From contig CAVNZM010000001.1 of assembly GCA_963693365.1 (NCBI GenBank), positions 10,354,001 to 10,418,000 of the forward strand: a DNA stretch of 64,000 nt, in the 5' to 3' direction. The position numbers and the translations under genes were made by a program. The notes below the pieces were generated by a model. It was not told where the DNA came from. It saw only the letters and a list, made by a program, of their open reading frames with translations, and did no database searches. Numbering within the stretch: the first letter of the stretch is position 1; each line of letters begins with the position of its first letter. This DNA comes from Amoebidium appalachense (lineage: Eukaryota; Ichthyosporea). Positions 1-12,637 of the stretch are shown piece by piece.

Positions 1-64
1 ACCCACACACACCAACACACACATGCACGCACCCACACATGAACGAGCACACACGTGCACTCAC

Positions 65-145
65 CTCGTCATGGGGGATGGTCTTAAGCATATATCTGTT
101 GTCGTCAGAGAGCAAGAACAGAGACCCACTCCGCCCTGCACCTTC
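65..145 (-). CDS. PLAT-PIPK gene, kinase glycine-loop exon
   Basis: There are 27 codons, phase 0 at both ends: '[18 protein letters not shown]' followed by 'MLKTIPHDE'. It carries the PIPK GxSGS loop and the ATP-contacting lysine. The donor GTGAGTG starts at 64, and the next exon is outside the window. Confidence 0.9.
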
Positions 146-331
146 CTGCGGCCCACCAACAACCAACACAACTTAGTGCTTGTTTTAAAAAAAAAGAGGG
201 GGGGGGGGGGGGGAGGGGGGGGGGGGCAACTAAATGATCTTTCTTCCTGTTTTGTATGGTATTACATATATATGCAATCATCATCCGACCTCCATGTAGC
301 TGATATAACGATGACGGAATACCGAGCAACA

Positions 332-367
<36 letters not shown>

Positions 368-1593
368 AAAAAAGGAAAAAAATAAATAAATAAAAAATAA
401 AATCTGAGACTTGTCTCTATGACTCGAGTAAACATCATAAAGCCCTGTTTGACACACTATGCTTGACTAATGGTTAGGCATCCACACACCGTAAGGCTAA
501 TGCCTGCATGTCGACATTTTGTAGCACGGAAAGACTGCAACTCACACGAACCCAAAATCCTTTGACTCCGGATAATAATATATTAGGAGTATTCAATGCG
601 CTATTCATAGACCTTACCGAGAGCCACATCGTGGAATAAAATGTAGCATGCTGGATATAGAAAATGGGCCCGAATCCTCCTTCATTTATAAATATCAGCC
701 CTCTAGACATACTATAAGCCTAACAATGCTGAGCTCAAATTATTCACAATGAAACGACGTTTTTTTCAATACCAATTGGCCCTTAGCGCGAAGAAAAACC
801 ACTGTTTTTGTCTAAGTAGGGCTTGGTTTTGTAGTACGCCAGGCCGCCGCCAGCGGCCTCCCTGCCCGCCAGTTCGATCAGCGGCGGCCGACGCATTGGG
901 GGGAGACTTTGAATTTGAGCTAAATGTTTTGATTGGTCGAAACTGATATGAAACTCAAACTTTCAAACTTTCGTTACTATTAAGGGGGTGTGCATCACAG
1001 TTCTACTATACGAAGTTTGCGGCTTTGTCTTGCGCTCGGTATATAAAGATATCAAAATAAGCGTTTTTGTCTCCTGCGTATTTTCTACTAAGCATGTAAT
1101 GGGTTTTGGCCGCAATGAAAGCTAATAAATAGAAAAAAAGGTCAATTTCATATGTCTTTCCTATGATCGCTATGCTTCATTTTATTCGGTCGATCTGAGC
1201 CGCTGGCCGCCGCGGTAAGGTCTATTGCCACTTTCTCTACAGAAAAGCTCTGAGAACGGGTCAAAAAAAATCTAGCTCCCTCATACTTATGACACACATG
1301 TATTCCTCAACAGAAACATGCGCGCGCACACCTCTTTTACTTCCACAAACATTCCGACCCTCGAACACAACCAGAATCCAGAAATACAACCCGTCTTCCA
1401 ATCCCCTTTGTCTGACCCACAACACAGCCATACAGGCACGCAGCCATGCAGGCACACAGGTGCACAGGCACAAAGCACACATGTACACACAGACACGCAC
1501 CCACACACACCCCATATACACAATCACCCACCATCACACACACACCAGACGCATGCACGAGCAAGCGGACCCCCCCCCCCCCCCCCCCCCCCT

Positions 1594-1632
<39 letters not shown>

Positions 1633-2063
1633 AAAAAAAAAAAACCAACCACAACCACCATTGCAACCACCCCCACCACCACCCCCACCACCATCACACA
1701 GGCACATACACACACCCACCCACCCACACACCCACACACCCACACACACACACCTTTGCAACCAGCTTTTCTTCAGGCAGGGTCCACGACACCTGGTAGT
1801 CTTTGGTGTGTATGTCATACATCTCGCGGATATTGCGAAACACCTTGGGTGCATAGTCCTACACACAAGCATGGTTAGAAACAACACAAAAAAAACGATG
1901 GTTCAGATACCCCACTTGCTCTGGTTTTGACCTTTTGTACATTGGCTAGCCACGAGCAGACACAGTATCTTACTGAACTCGTAATAATTAAAAACCTAAA
2001 AATTAAAAAGTTATAAAGACAAAGTAGGTATACCGGGCCAGTTTATGCATGGGGACATTGGAC

Positions 2064-2101
<38 letters not shown>

Positions 2102-2789
2102 GCACATAGACACACAACAGATGTCCACACAGATTAAGCGTAGAGGCCACCGAACCTTAAACAGAGCCCGTCATCAGGGTAATGTTTTTTTTTTTGTTGT
2201 TGTTGTTGGGGGGGGGGGGGGGGCTCAACCAAAAAAACGAGCTTCAACTTTTCAAACTCTCACATGAAGTTCCCCAACATGCCTTGTGTTTCCACCTTAA
2301 CTGGAATACGGAACGCTGAAAACGTTTCATCGAGTACTGCCGTCCAGCAGACATCGAGGTTGGGACCCCCGGGGGGGAAGGTGGGGGGGGGGGGGGGGGG
2401 GGGGGTTTGCAAAACAAAGTACACATTTAAGATTGACGACACAATTGAAATTCTGCGCACATACAAAGAGTATGCATGGGGAGGAGTGGGGAGGAGGGGG
2501 GGGGGGGGGGGGGAGGGGGGAAGGGGGGAGGGGGGCAGAAGGGATACCTTAATGAGTACTGGTCCCCCACCACCCTCTGTGGTCGTGAAATTGCTGGCAG
2601 CCTCTTTTAGGAAATCCTGGGGGGTCAGCTGGAACTGGTGCTCCACAGGAAGATCGCGCACAACCTGGATCGCAACACGATTAGCGCACGATTAGGACAC
2701 ATCAATACCCATACTGATAGCATGAGAGTGGGCAAAGTTCCATCCGTCCCATTCAGATAAAAAAAAAAAAAAAAGAGGGGGAAAAGTGT

Positions 2790-2838
<49 letters not shown>

Positions 2839-3311
2839 GGACGGGCCGAAAAGGAAAAAAGAAAAACGGAAACCAACGAAAAAGAGCATGCTTGTGTGTG
2901 TGTTCCTTTGGCCTGCCACATGCGAGTCTCTTGTGCATGCTTGCACATGCGCGTGTGTGGGTGTGTGTGTGCATGTGCGCACGTACAGATAAAAGCATGT
3001 ATGGAAATGTGTGTGTACGCGCGTGCGTGTGTGTGTGTGTTTGGCCGTGCACGAGAGCCCTTGTGTGTACGAGCACATGCGTATGTGCAGGTGGGTGTGT
3101 GCATGTATGCGTGTACGGATAATTGTGTGCTTGGGAATGTCAGTGTGTGTGTGTGTGGGTGTGCGTGAGAGTGTGTGTGTACATAGAGTTTACATGTGGT
3201 TGCACGTGTGCATATGCATGCGCATGTGCATGTTCGTGACCATGTGTGCGTGCACGCGCGCGCATGTGTGTACATGCGCACGTGAGTGTGCTTCCGTTTA
3301 TGCTTACGTGG

Positions 3312-3352
<41 letters not shown>

Positions 3353-3392
3353 CGCGCGCACGCACGCGTGCGTGTGTGCGTGTGTGCGCATG

Positions 3393-3423
<31 letters not shown>

Positions 3424-3753
3424 TGTGTGCATGCATGTGTGCGTGTGTGTGTGATAAATGCTTGCATGCATGTGTGTGTGTGTGTGTGTGCATATGGCAT
3501 TTACCTGCCCGTCGTCCTCCTTCACACTCAGCCAGCGACCACACAGAAAGTGGTACATGTTTGTAGTCCTGTGGTCAAGAACCTCCACACGGTCCAGGAA
3601 CCAGCTGGGAAACATGCCACTGTTGTCGTGCCCGATTCTGAGGGTCGGGGGGGGGGGGGGGGGGGGGGGAAGGCAGTTGGTGTGTGTTGATGTGTGCGTG
3701 TATGTTCTGGGCGGGATGGGAAGGTGGAGGTGGGGGGAGCGGTGAGGCGAAGG

Positions 3754-3791
<38 letters not shown>

Positions 3792-4092
3792 GCGGGCAAG
3801 GAGGGGATTCTAAGAACAGAGGAGAGGGGGAGGTGGGGAGGGGGGGGGAGGTTTTGAATGCGTCAAAAAGTACGAAGTACACAAGAACAAACGGATAACA
3901 CGATGCAGAATGCAAGCCATACATAAAGAGTATGCATAATAAGCAGGGAGGGGGGGGGGGGGGGAGGATAAGAGGAGAGCATTCTAAGGACAACGGCGGA
4001 GGGGGGGAGGAGAAGGGAGGGGGCGGGGGGAGGGGGGAGCTACTGGGGCTATGTATAACAAGCGTACAGGAGATACGCTTGTTTGTATATAT

Positions 4093-4171
<79 letters not shown>

Positions 4172-4838
4172 TGCGTGCGCATGTGCGCCAGTGTGTGTGT
4201 GTGTGTGCGTAAGCGCAAGCGTGCGTGCGTATAAGCGCATTTGTGCCCGTGTGCGCTAGCGACAGCGACAGATGAGGGGACGGGGGGATAGTAGCAACAG
4301 GCAGGCACACCCACCTGACCTTTGCCAGCTCCCCGAAGTTCTTAAGTTCGATCAAGAACACATCCGTCTGGCCCCTCTGGAAGCGCACGTGCATCTCATC
4401 GTGGTTGACGTCATTCTTATCATCTAGTTGCATAACACCGCTGTGGTCTCCGTCTGTTTTTGGTTTTGGTTTTGGTTTTTTTGGTTTTTTTGGTTGGGAG
4501 AGGGAGGCGGAGGGGGGGGGGAGAGGGGGGGGGGGGGGGGGGGGATGTATGTGTCAGAGGGTTGGAAATATGGAGGAGACAAGGGAGGGGAAGGGGGAGT
4601 GGAAGAGGGAGGGAGGGAGGGAGGGAGGGAGGGATGGAGGGGGAGGGGAGAGAAGGGAGGGCGGACCAGGAGGAGAGAAAGAGTGAAAGGGGGGGAGATG
4701 AAGAGAGAAAGGGAAGGAGGGAGAGGGGGAGGGAGAGAGAGGGAGAGGGAGAAGGAGAGGGAGGGAGGGAGAGGGAAAGATACGGGAGGAGGGGGTGGAG
4801 AGAGGGTCGGAGAAGAAGGCAGAGAGAGGTGGCCAGGG

Positions 4839-4876
<38 letters not shown>

Positions 4877-5990
4877 CTGATTGTGTCAGGGAGTACGAAA
4901 GACACATTCACGGCTGACAACACAAGAAAGTTCGTGCAGAGAGGAGCACACACAAACACAGTCATGATCCCCATAAGTAGAGCTTGTCCCAACAGGGGCC
5001 TGTCTCAGTTATATTAACCATGTGTCATTGTTGGCTGTGGTGCGCACGCGTGCATGAACATGTAGTGTTTTCTAAATGATTGTGTTGTAGCTTGATTCGT
5101 ATTGTTAAAGTGTTACGCTCGGTGCCTGTACGTGAAGTCCATACCCTCACGTGTATGTTTGCTGGTGACCGCTTGAATGCAAGAACGTAAGCATAACAAT
5201 GCAAATCTGTCTGATAAGACACAGAGCCCACGTACACGCACACACCTATATCCACACCCGCACATGCATGTTGATGTTTCTCTCCACTTGCTCATGGATT
5301 AAGAAAAAAAGAAAATATTGTGCAAAAACATGCAGTACCAAACACACCTGCGCCAAACAGAGTAATGAAGACATGTACACGTAGTTAGACATGCAATGAA
5401 AAAAGAGGAAGAAAACAAAGAAAAAAATCATGCAAAACATGCAGTATCAAACACACCTGCACCAAACAGAGTAATGAAGACGTTTGCGCGTGTGCTCGAG
5501 TTAAACAGGCGATGAAAAAACAAGGAAAACACAATGAAAAAATCGCGCAAAAACACGCAGTATCAAAAACACCTGCGCCAAACAGAGTAATGAAGACATT
5601 TGCGCGTGTGTAAACGCGTGTGGACACATATCCGATGAAAAAAGGGGAAGAAAAATAAGGAAAAAATGTTCAAGAAACACAAATTATCAAACACACCTGC
5701 GCCAGACGGAGTAATGAAGACATTTGCACGTGTGCTCGAGTTAAACAGGTGATGAAAGCCAGGATAAAATCTTGCGAAAACATGCAGGAAAAAACCTTGC
5801 AAAAACACACGGTATCAAACACACCTGCGCCAAACAGGGTAATGAAGACATTTGCGCGTGTGCTCGAGTTGAACCTGTCCGCTGTGATTACTCTGACCTC
5901 ATACTTGACTACTGCGTCCTTGTCTGGCGGCGGTGTTTTCATGCTCAGAGTGTCCGTGTCCTGTGTCTTGTTGTGGTACCTGCCGTGCAT
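65..5990 (-). CDS. PLAT domain fused to phosphatidylinositol-phosphate kinase (3' end off the window)
   Basis: Six exons join in frame: 5990-5825, 4453-4315, 3637-3505, 2664-2548, 1858-1754 and 145-65. The first three, plus the start of the fourth, make a PLAT (LH2) beta-sandwich: '[11 protein letters not shown]' and '[10 protein letters not shown]', then '[14 protein letters not shown]', '[17 protein letters not shown]', '[12 protein letters not shown]' and 'VVRDLPV'. PLAT domains bind membranes or protein partners. Exons 4-6 then enter a PIPK catalytic domain: '[15 protein letters not shown]', the glycine loop '[10 protein letters not shown]' and the nucleotide-binding lysine in '[10 protein letters not shown]'. 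PIPKs phosphorylate phosphoinositides at the membrane. Phases agree at every junction. The rest of the kinase lies left of base 1. The 5' end is unsure: ATG at 5990 opens the frame, but an acceptor near 5983 or 5971 could continue upstream. A PLAT module could target the kinase to membranes (inference). Confidence 0.86.
146..1753 (-). other. Intron of the PLAT-PIPK gene
   Basis: Between the two kinase exons. It holds poly-G and poly-C tracts near 198-226, 332-365 and 1570-1622, a (CA)-rich stretch at 1440-1550, and about 900 bases of ordinary sequence (370-1260) in which I recognise no gene. Confidence 0.7.
1754..1858 (-). CDS. PLAT-PIPK gene, kinase exon 1
   Basis: There are 35 codons, phase 0 at both ends: '[16 protein letters not shown]' and '[11 protein letters not shown]', matching the start of PIPK domains. 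The acceptor is GTGTGTAG. The donor is GTGTGTGTGTG, which runs straight into a (TG)n tract. Confidence 0.88.
2548..2664 (-). CDS. PLAT-PIPK gene, exon linking PLAT to the kinase domain
   Basis: There are 39 codons, phase 0 at both ends. 'VVRDLPV' completes the PLAT fold and '[14 protein letters not shown]' leads to the kinase. The acceptor is GATCCAG and the donor is GTATCCC. This exon is the physical link that makes the two domains one protein. Confidence 0.82.
3505..3637 (-). CDS. PLAT-PIPK gene, exon with end of PLAT
   Basis: The frame reads '[20 protein letters not shown]' then '[15 protein letters not shown]', typical of the PLAT C-terminal half. The acceptor is CCCTCAG and the donor is GTAAATG. 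It ends in phase 0. Confidence 0.9.
4315..4453 (-). CDS. PLAT-PIPK gene, exon with middle of PLAT
   Basis: After acceptor AAAAACAG the frame reads '[12 protein letters not shown]' and '[20 protein letters not shown]', the most conserved PLAT core. It ends AG before donor GTGGGTG, and the split arginine codon is completed by the A that opens the next exon. Confidence 0.88.
5338..5870 (-). repeat. Tandem partial copies of the PLAT exon end with its splice donor
   Basis: The functional exon end at 5825-5870 is followed, in the direction of transcription, by four degenerate copies near 5695-5750, 5571-5625, 5452-5505 and 5344-5385. Each spans the codons for about '[13 protein letters not shown]' plus the donor and 30-60 intron bases. 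Spacing is about 110-130 bases. Substitutions and small indels break most copies, and one retains '[14 protein letters not shown]'. Confidence 0.85.
5825..5990 (-). CDS. PLAT-PIPK gene, exon with first half of PLAT
   Basis: The frame carries '[14 protein letters not shown]' and '[12 protein letters not shown]', the first strands of a PLAT domain. It ends GCA G followed by donor GTGTGTTT at 5824, leaving phase 1, which the next exon completes as GAC. The upstream limit is not certain. Four partial copies of this exon end and donor follow it in the intron. Confidence 0.8.
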
Positions 5991-6193
5991 GAAGGGTGTT
6001 AAAGAAAAGGGGAAGGAGGGGGGGAGGGGGTTGGGGGGAGGGGGGGGGGGGGAAAGGGGGGGAGGGGGGGGGGGGGAAAGGGGGGGGGGGGAGGATGAGG
6101 GGGTTTTTCTGTAGGGATCCGGTTCAGGTCAGACCCGAAGGAGGGGGGAGGGAAGGGGGGAAGGGAGGGGAAGGGGGCCCAGGAATGGAGGGA

Positions 6194-6247
<54 letters not shown>

Positions 6248-6638
6248 GGGGATCAGTTTAGGATGTGTTTTTGGGGGTTTCTTCCTAGGGGATCCGGGTC
6301 GTGTCAGACACGAAGGTGATTGGCGAGATGCGCATCAAACAGTATTTTGGCCTGACCCGCAAGGGTTAATAAATCGGCCTAAAAGAAATCCCCTTAAAAG
6401 ATTGCGAAGTGCACATTGACGATGGAAAGAAAATGCAGGTTTTGCAAGCACACACACAGAAATGCACCATAAGCAGAGCTTATCCTCCTTTGGAAGGAGG
6501 GGGGAGGGGGGGTAAGATGCATTAGGGGGGGGGGGGGGGGAGGGAGGAGGGGAATAGAAGCAAAAAAGAAGCATTACATAGAATGATTAATAGAAAGCGA
6601 AAAATAATCGGAAAACAGGCAACAGGAACTCTACACAG

Positions 6639-6723
<85 letters not shown>

Positions 6724-7138
6724 TGTGTATGTGTGTAGAATAGAGCCCATAGTAAGAAACTCCCAGGCGCCCACAAAGCAAGGGTTTTCAACACTTAGAC
6801 CTAAGGTGTGCCGGAGAGGGGAGCGCAGATGGTGGTGGTGGTGGTGGTGTGTGTGTGTGTGTGCCTGTGTATGTGTGTGTGTGTGTGTGTTTGGGGGCGC
6901 GGAGGGGGGGGGGGGGGAGGGGGGATGGGAGCTGGGTGTAGGTCGGTACTCAAGTATTGAGCGCAAACATACAACGGATTATATACAGTGGATAGTGGTG
7001 AAAAGAACATGCACATACAAATATGCAATACAATAAGGGCATCTCTTCATGCCCACACACGACACATGCAAGATGATCAACACCCATCCTCTTACTCCCT
7101 CCATTCCCCGCCTCTCTTTCCCCCCCCCCCCCCCCCCC

Positions 7139-7177
<39 letters not shown>

Positions 7178-7309
7178 CCCTCCCCCCACCACCACCACCA
7201 CCAAAGAAAAAAAAAAAAAAAAAAAAAAAAAAGGGGGAAGAAAGAAAAAGGAAAAACGGCCGTTTGCACAATCGAACAGCACGAGTGTATATGGTGGTGT
7301 TTGGGGAAA

Positions 7310-7342
<33 letters not shown>

Positions 7343-7830
7343 GGGGGGGGGGGGGAAAGGGGGAGAGGAGAGTGTGGTAAGGCTCCCTGGGGAAGCGGGG
7401 GAGGGTGGGAAGGGGGGGGGGGGGGGGGGGACGGAGAAGATGCACGGAGAAGGCGTGGGACAGTGTAGACATAGGTGTGTGCATATGGCATCGTTGTGGA
7501 AACAAACCGGGCGCCTCACAGAGAATAATATGATGAGAAAGAAGAAGATCAAAGGGCAGGTGAAAGATTGGAGGGGTTGGGGGGGAGAGGGGGGAGGGGG
7601 GAAGGGGTGGAGGGAAGAGGGGGGGGGGGGGGGGGGGAGGGGTTACTTGTTATGTGAGTCCTGGGAGGCTTTGCGTATGCCGGCTGTAATCTGTCGTGTT
7701 GTATATGATTAGAAGCTTGCTCAAGCAACGCTGTGCAGAGGGAGGGCAAAGGGGGGAAAGTGTGTGTGTGTTGGGGGGGGCAGGGGAGGGGGAGGGTGGG
7801 GGGAGGCCAAAGTATACACAGAACTTGTCG

Positions 7831-7863
<33 letters not shown>

Positions 7864-8323
7864 AAAGTGTACAAAAAATATAAATGAAAAGCGAGCACAC
7901 AGAAGAGTAAACCCGAAGCTCGCAGGAATGTATAAATCACAACGGTGGCACCAGATTTTCGGCCTTGGTACAAGATCCCACTTAGACACCGCTTGAGAAA
8001 ACTAAAGAGGGCAAAACACAAGCACGCGGCAGGGAGGGGAGGGAGGGGGTGGGGGGGGGGGAGGGGGGAAGGGAGGGAAGGGGAGAGGGGGGGGGGGGGA
8101 GAGAGAACGAAAAGAAGCTGGTGATTTGATGAGCGCTTTCAGTGACATAGCTCCAAAAAGGCTTTACACTCAGTAAGTGTACCTCAGCTCGGTAAAATGT
8201 GGAGTGGGCAAGATTACTGTGCACAAAGATCCGGGAGACAGGTAGAACATAAAGAGAGGTGCTAAATGGTGGAGTGGGAGGGAAGGGAAGGGGGGGGAAG
8301 GGGGGGGGGGGGGGGGGGGGGAA

Positions 8324-8355
<32 letters not shown>

Positions 8356-8358
8356 GGT

Positions 8359-8389
<31 letters not shown>

Positions 8390-9875
8390 GGGGGGGGGGG
8401 GGGGGGGGGGAGGGGGGGGGGAGCAAAATAATGATCTGCAGGCAAGGTGTTTCATGTAGCCCAGAACGATAGTAGGTGAAGCGGGGTAAAGATGTAGTCC
8501 AAGGCACACGCATAGCGAACTCTGTGCATGCACCTCACAGTTTTATGCACACAGATGCAGGCACACACTCAAACAAGCAACGGCAAAAACATAGGGGAAA
8601 ATACCGCCGTGAGAACCTCGGCCCCCGGCATCTTGCATGTGTGGCCCGAAGCCTAGATCTGACTCAAAAGAAGAGAGGATGCGTTGGAAAACGGAGAAGT
8701 GCTGTGAAAAATGGACAGCACTAAAAAAGCAAAGCTTGTCTGTCTTGCTTCTTTAAGCTTGGACGAAAAACAAGTGAAGTGCGCGTGGCTTGTGGGGATC
8801 CCGGCACAATTAGATAAGATGCGCTATAGCTGTTGTTGGTGCCGTTTGAGGCACAACGCGTGTTTTCCACACAGAAAGCCACTACTTTCATGCACTTTAG
8901 ACCTCAAACACTCATTATCTTCGAAGTTCGTAACGGTAAGCCTATCACCCTGTCAAAATGCCACGATGTTCGACAAAACTTGACGTGAGTGATAAAGTAT
9001 GTTTTTACACTTGATTCACAGCTATGCACCGCCGCATTTTTTACGTTCATAGTTCTGTTTTGATGGTGCTCCCTAATCCAATTATGTAGCTTTTAGTCTA
9101 ACTTTATTTGGTTAAATAGAATCAGAAAGTTTGCCCGCCAAGCCTTTTTGCCTTTTTTGGCAGGTAGATAGCCGTGTTCACGAACCTGTTTTATTGGCCA
9201 GAAAACCGGATTTTAGGTTTATTAAAGAAATTTACGATTGGCTAACAATATGCAATCGGCTAGATAAAATCGCTGTCTGGTTGGTCCATTTTTTGTATAA
9301 TTTACTTCTCTTCAAACAGCGCTGCTTTTCTTCAGCTTTATATACCAAAATACAACGAAACAAACAATCATAAATAACTTCTTATGAAATTTCGATGTTT
9401 CCTTCTAAAACTTTCCTTATAAAACTCTGAAATTAATGTGCTTTGCTTAGCAAACCCTGTCCTTACTTCATTGGCTCAATAAAAATATTTCTATATTTTA
9501 CCTGTTTTTGATTAGCTCAAGGTCACTTGCTGCCGCTCTCCGTTCCCATGCAGTCGGCCGTTGCGAAGGCGGGCCGCGGCTGTGTTGAGGCTGAAGCAAG
9601 GCCTCCTAAATAGCACAGCTTTAGGAGGCCTTGGGCTGAAGTGACAGCCCACCGAGTTGTTTTTCCTAACTTGTTTGTTTTGTTTTTGATCTGCCATTTG
9701 AAAGTCTGAAAGCAAAACTATATCTCGCTTAGATTTGCGGCCGAACCCCTTTCTTAAAGTATTACATAGTCCCTTGCCTCCCTGTAGTCACCACCTCTGA
9801 CCACCAACCACCCACAGTTCTCCCGTTTTCGTTCCTTTGCACGTCCTTGCTTCCCTATGAAGCAACGTGTAGAAA
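5991..9875. other. Intergenic region between the PLAT-PIPK and SAM/AT-hook genes
   Basis: Up to about 8460 it is dominated by poly-G, poly-C, (TG)n and G/A-rich stretches, with a poly(C)-bordered repeat copy in reverse near 6385-6490. From 8530 to 9870 the sequence is of ordinary complexity. Reading frames there of up to 90 codons (for example 8711-8983 +) show no domain I recognise. It must hold the promoter of the gene starting at 9876 and perhaps 5' exons of the PLAT-PIPK gene, which I could not locate. Confidence 0.6.
9597..9633. repeat. Perfect 14-bp inverted repeat upstream of the SAM/AT-hook gene
   Basis: CAAGGCCTCCTAAA at 9597-9610 and its exact reverse complement at 9620-9633 flank a 9-base loop. 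It lies about 245 bases before the start codon at 9876. GCTGAAG also occurs as a direct repeat on both sides. It could be a protein site or a hairpin in a 5' leader. Confidence 0.8.
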
Positions 9876-10088
9876 ATGGCAGAAAGCGATAGTGAATTAG
9901 GACCCCTGTCCATGGTCTCGCAGGAGCACAGCGAGATTGAGCCGGCCACGAAAACCGAAGACAGTTTGCCTCATGGTTACGCCCCTGGCCTTTCCCAGGC
10001 ATACATGGGCGGAGGGGTCGGCTTGGAAGTTGCTAGGAACTACATCAATGAAGGGAACATCGACGAAGAGGAGACGTCTGATGAGCGG
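9876..10088 (+). CDS. SAM/AT-hook gene exon 1
   Basis: 71 codons from ATG, context AGAAAATGG. Acidic and low in predicted structure ('[14 protein letters not shown]' ... 'EEETSDER'). The donor is GTGCGTTG. Ends phase 0. Confidence 0.85.
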
Positions 10089-11119
10089 GTGCGTTGAATG
10101 GGTGCCTTTTACCTCTGTGCTTGTTTGTGTGTGTGTGTTCCTGTGTGTGTGGGAGGGGGGTTGGTTGGGGGGAGGGGGGGGGAGGGAGGGAGGTGGCAGC
10201 GAAAGGGGCTCTTTATTCCTTAGTTTCCAACTTTGTGTTGTTGCTCTTCCCCTTTCTCCGTTTCTCGGAGAGGGGGATGGAGGGGGGGGGGGGGGGGGGG
10301 GAGGGTGTGCTCTGAAACATGCACTAAATCTTTTGTCTTCTCCTTTGAAGCTGCTGCTCCATGCATATAGCCACACTTCGGGTCTCATTTGACCCTTGTG
10401 CTTTTAACCTGAGGCTCATTGCCAACTCTTTTCTCGCTTTCCCAATCAATCCATCCGTTACATTTCCTTGAGGCTGGAGTCTGCTTACGCTTTTTTCTAG
10501 TTTGTGTGCCTTGCCGCCGCTCCACAAGTCGAAGAAAGCGTGCCGCTCTTTCACTTCTCTACTCCTACCCCTCCCCCCCCCCCCCCTCCCCCCGTCATAT
10601 CCTAGACCCCTCGTTAAGTAACGTGCTGTCGCCTTGGAACCCCCCGCCCTCCTCCTCCCCCTCTGCCCTCTCTGTCCCTACCGGCACATCGGCCCGCCCA
10701 GCCTCTTGAGCGACTATCGACCCAAACGCTGCAGGTTTTGTGTTGTTGTCTGTCTTCTTCATGGTAAACTTATGGTGCCACCTTTCTTTCCCCCCTATCA
10801 TAATTCCCATGCTCTTCCTTCTCCCCCCGTCCGCGGCTTTGTTTTTAAGGCCATTCACCGTGTAACTCTCCTTTACATGCACCCAGCCTTCCCCACCCCC
10901 CACCCCCCTCCCCTTTCTCTCTTGCCACACACAAACACATAACCGCCCCCACCGACCCCCTCAGCCCCATCCTATCTTCTTTGCCCCTCCCCCCCCCCCT
11001 CCCCCCCTCCTGCGATTCGCCCATCCGTTTACCTGTTAATTCCCCTCCCCTCCGTCTTCCCCCCCCCTCCCCTCCCCCCCCCCCCCTCTTGCTCCCCCCC
11101 CCCAAAAACAATCACACAC

Positions 11120-11153
<34 letters not shown>

Positions 11154-11654
11154 TATGCACACCCCTTTCTGCCCATTTCCATTTCCTTTTAAACAGGACG
11201 CATCCGGTGTGGGGCCTGGAGGCATGGCAGGGGTAGTTGTGTGGCTGCAGTCGCTAGGTCTGGACCAGTACCGACAGATCTTTGAGGATGACGGGTTCGA
11301 CAGTGTCGATGCGGTAATGAGGCCCCCTTCAGACACACATGCACACACATACACACATGCACACACACACACATACACACATGCACATACACAAGCACAC
11401 ACAAGCATGTGCAGACATGCACACTCACGCATGCACACACTAACACATACGCACACATGCGCACATGCACACATGCGCGCGCACGCATGCACACGCACAC
11501 GCATACACACACATGCATATACACAAAAAAGAAAAGGGTACGGAAGAAAAAGAAGAAAAAGTAAACTGCAAAAGAAAACCTCTTTTGCTCTAACCACAAC
11601 CACAACTGCAACACAAGATTTACACTTAGAGACCCAGGCGAAAGTTTATGCACT

Positions 11655-11709
<55 letters not shown>

Positions 11710-12478
11710 CCTCCTTCCCCCCCACCCACCCAACCGCCTACATACACGTACACATACACATACCTAACACCCCTACCACCATATGCTTATTTCCACCCCT
11801 TCCCCATACCTCACCCCATTTCGCCATGCCAATCCCCCCCCCCCCCCCCCCCATGGCATCTCTCCCCCCCCTGCCCCCCCCCCCCCCCCCCCCCCCCTCC
11901 CACCCTCCCCCTCCTCATCCTCCCCCAAAGATGGGCTCTGCGTGTTTTGCATACTCTTTTATGTGTGGTTTGCACCCTGCATTGTGTTGTCGGTTGGGAA
12001 TGTGTCCTTCGTGCCCTATAACGCATTCTAACCCCCCCCCCCCCCCCCCCCCCCTGTTCCCGATCCCTTTTCCAGGTACGGGCAATCCAAGAGAGTGACC
12101 TAGTAGCTATGGGAGTCAAGACTGGGCACATACGGCTCATAATGAAAAACCTACCCCCTGCACCCAGCACACATGACTTGGGTAAGCCCGGTGTGTTTTG
12201 GTGTTTTGGTGTGAGATGTGATATGTTGTGCGTGCGTATGTGGGGGATGTGTGGTCCGTTTGCTCTGTTTTCGTGTGTGTTCTTCATTCATTCATTTGTT
12301 TATAAATTTCAATTTGTTTTTTATTTATTTGTTCACTTATTCACTTTCAGGGTCCGTTGCTTGTTTCTGCATTGCGTTGTTGGTGTAAAGTGATTTTTGT
12401 GCTTTGGATAGAACACTTCTCTTGGGCGGCGGGAGAAGGAATGGATTTTTATTGGTATATTTCTTTTATTTTATTGTT

Positions 12479-12513
<35 letters not shown>

Positions 12514-12602
12514 GGGGGGGGGGGGGGGTTGGTATGTGTAGGTTAGTGTGCATGTTTGTATCCTTGCGCGGTTAGAAACTACCATCCCGGGGAGGGAGAC
12601 AT

Positions 12603-12637
<35 letters not shown>

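Noticed and set aside
1289-1930. Long open frames rich in His/Thr, Cys/Val, Pro or Gly over repeats
   Set aside because: They are translations of (CA)n, (TG)n, poly-C and poly-G. Repeats whose period does not create stops stay open by chance. The same holds for most frames near 2600-4300, 14300-15300, 38760-39110 and 59400-60400.
2260-2345. Minus frame '[17 protein letters not shown]' as a PIPK exon
   Set aside because: It lies between two exons that already join in phase, and it resembles repeat-family sequence.
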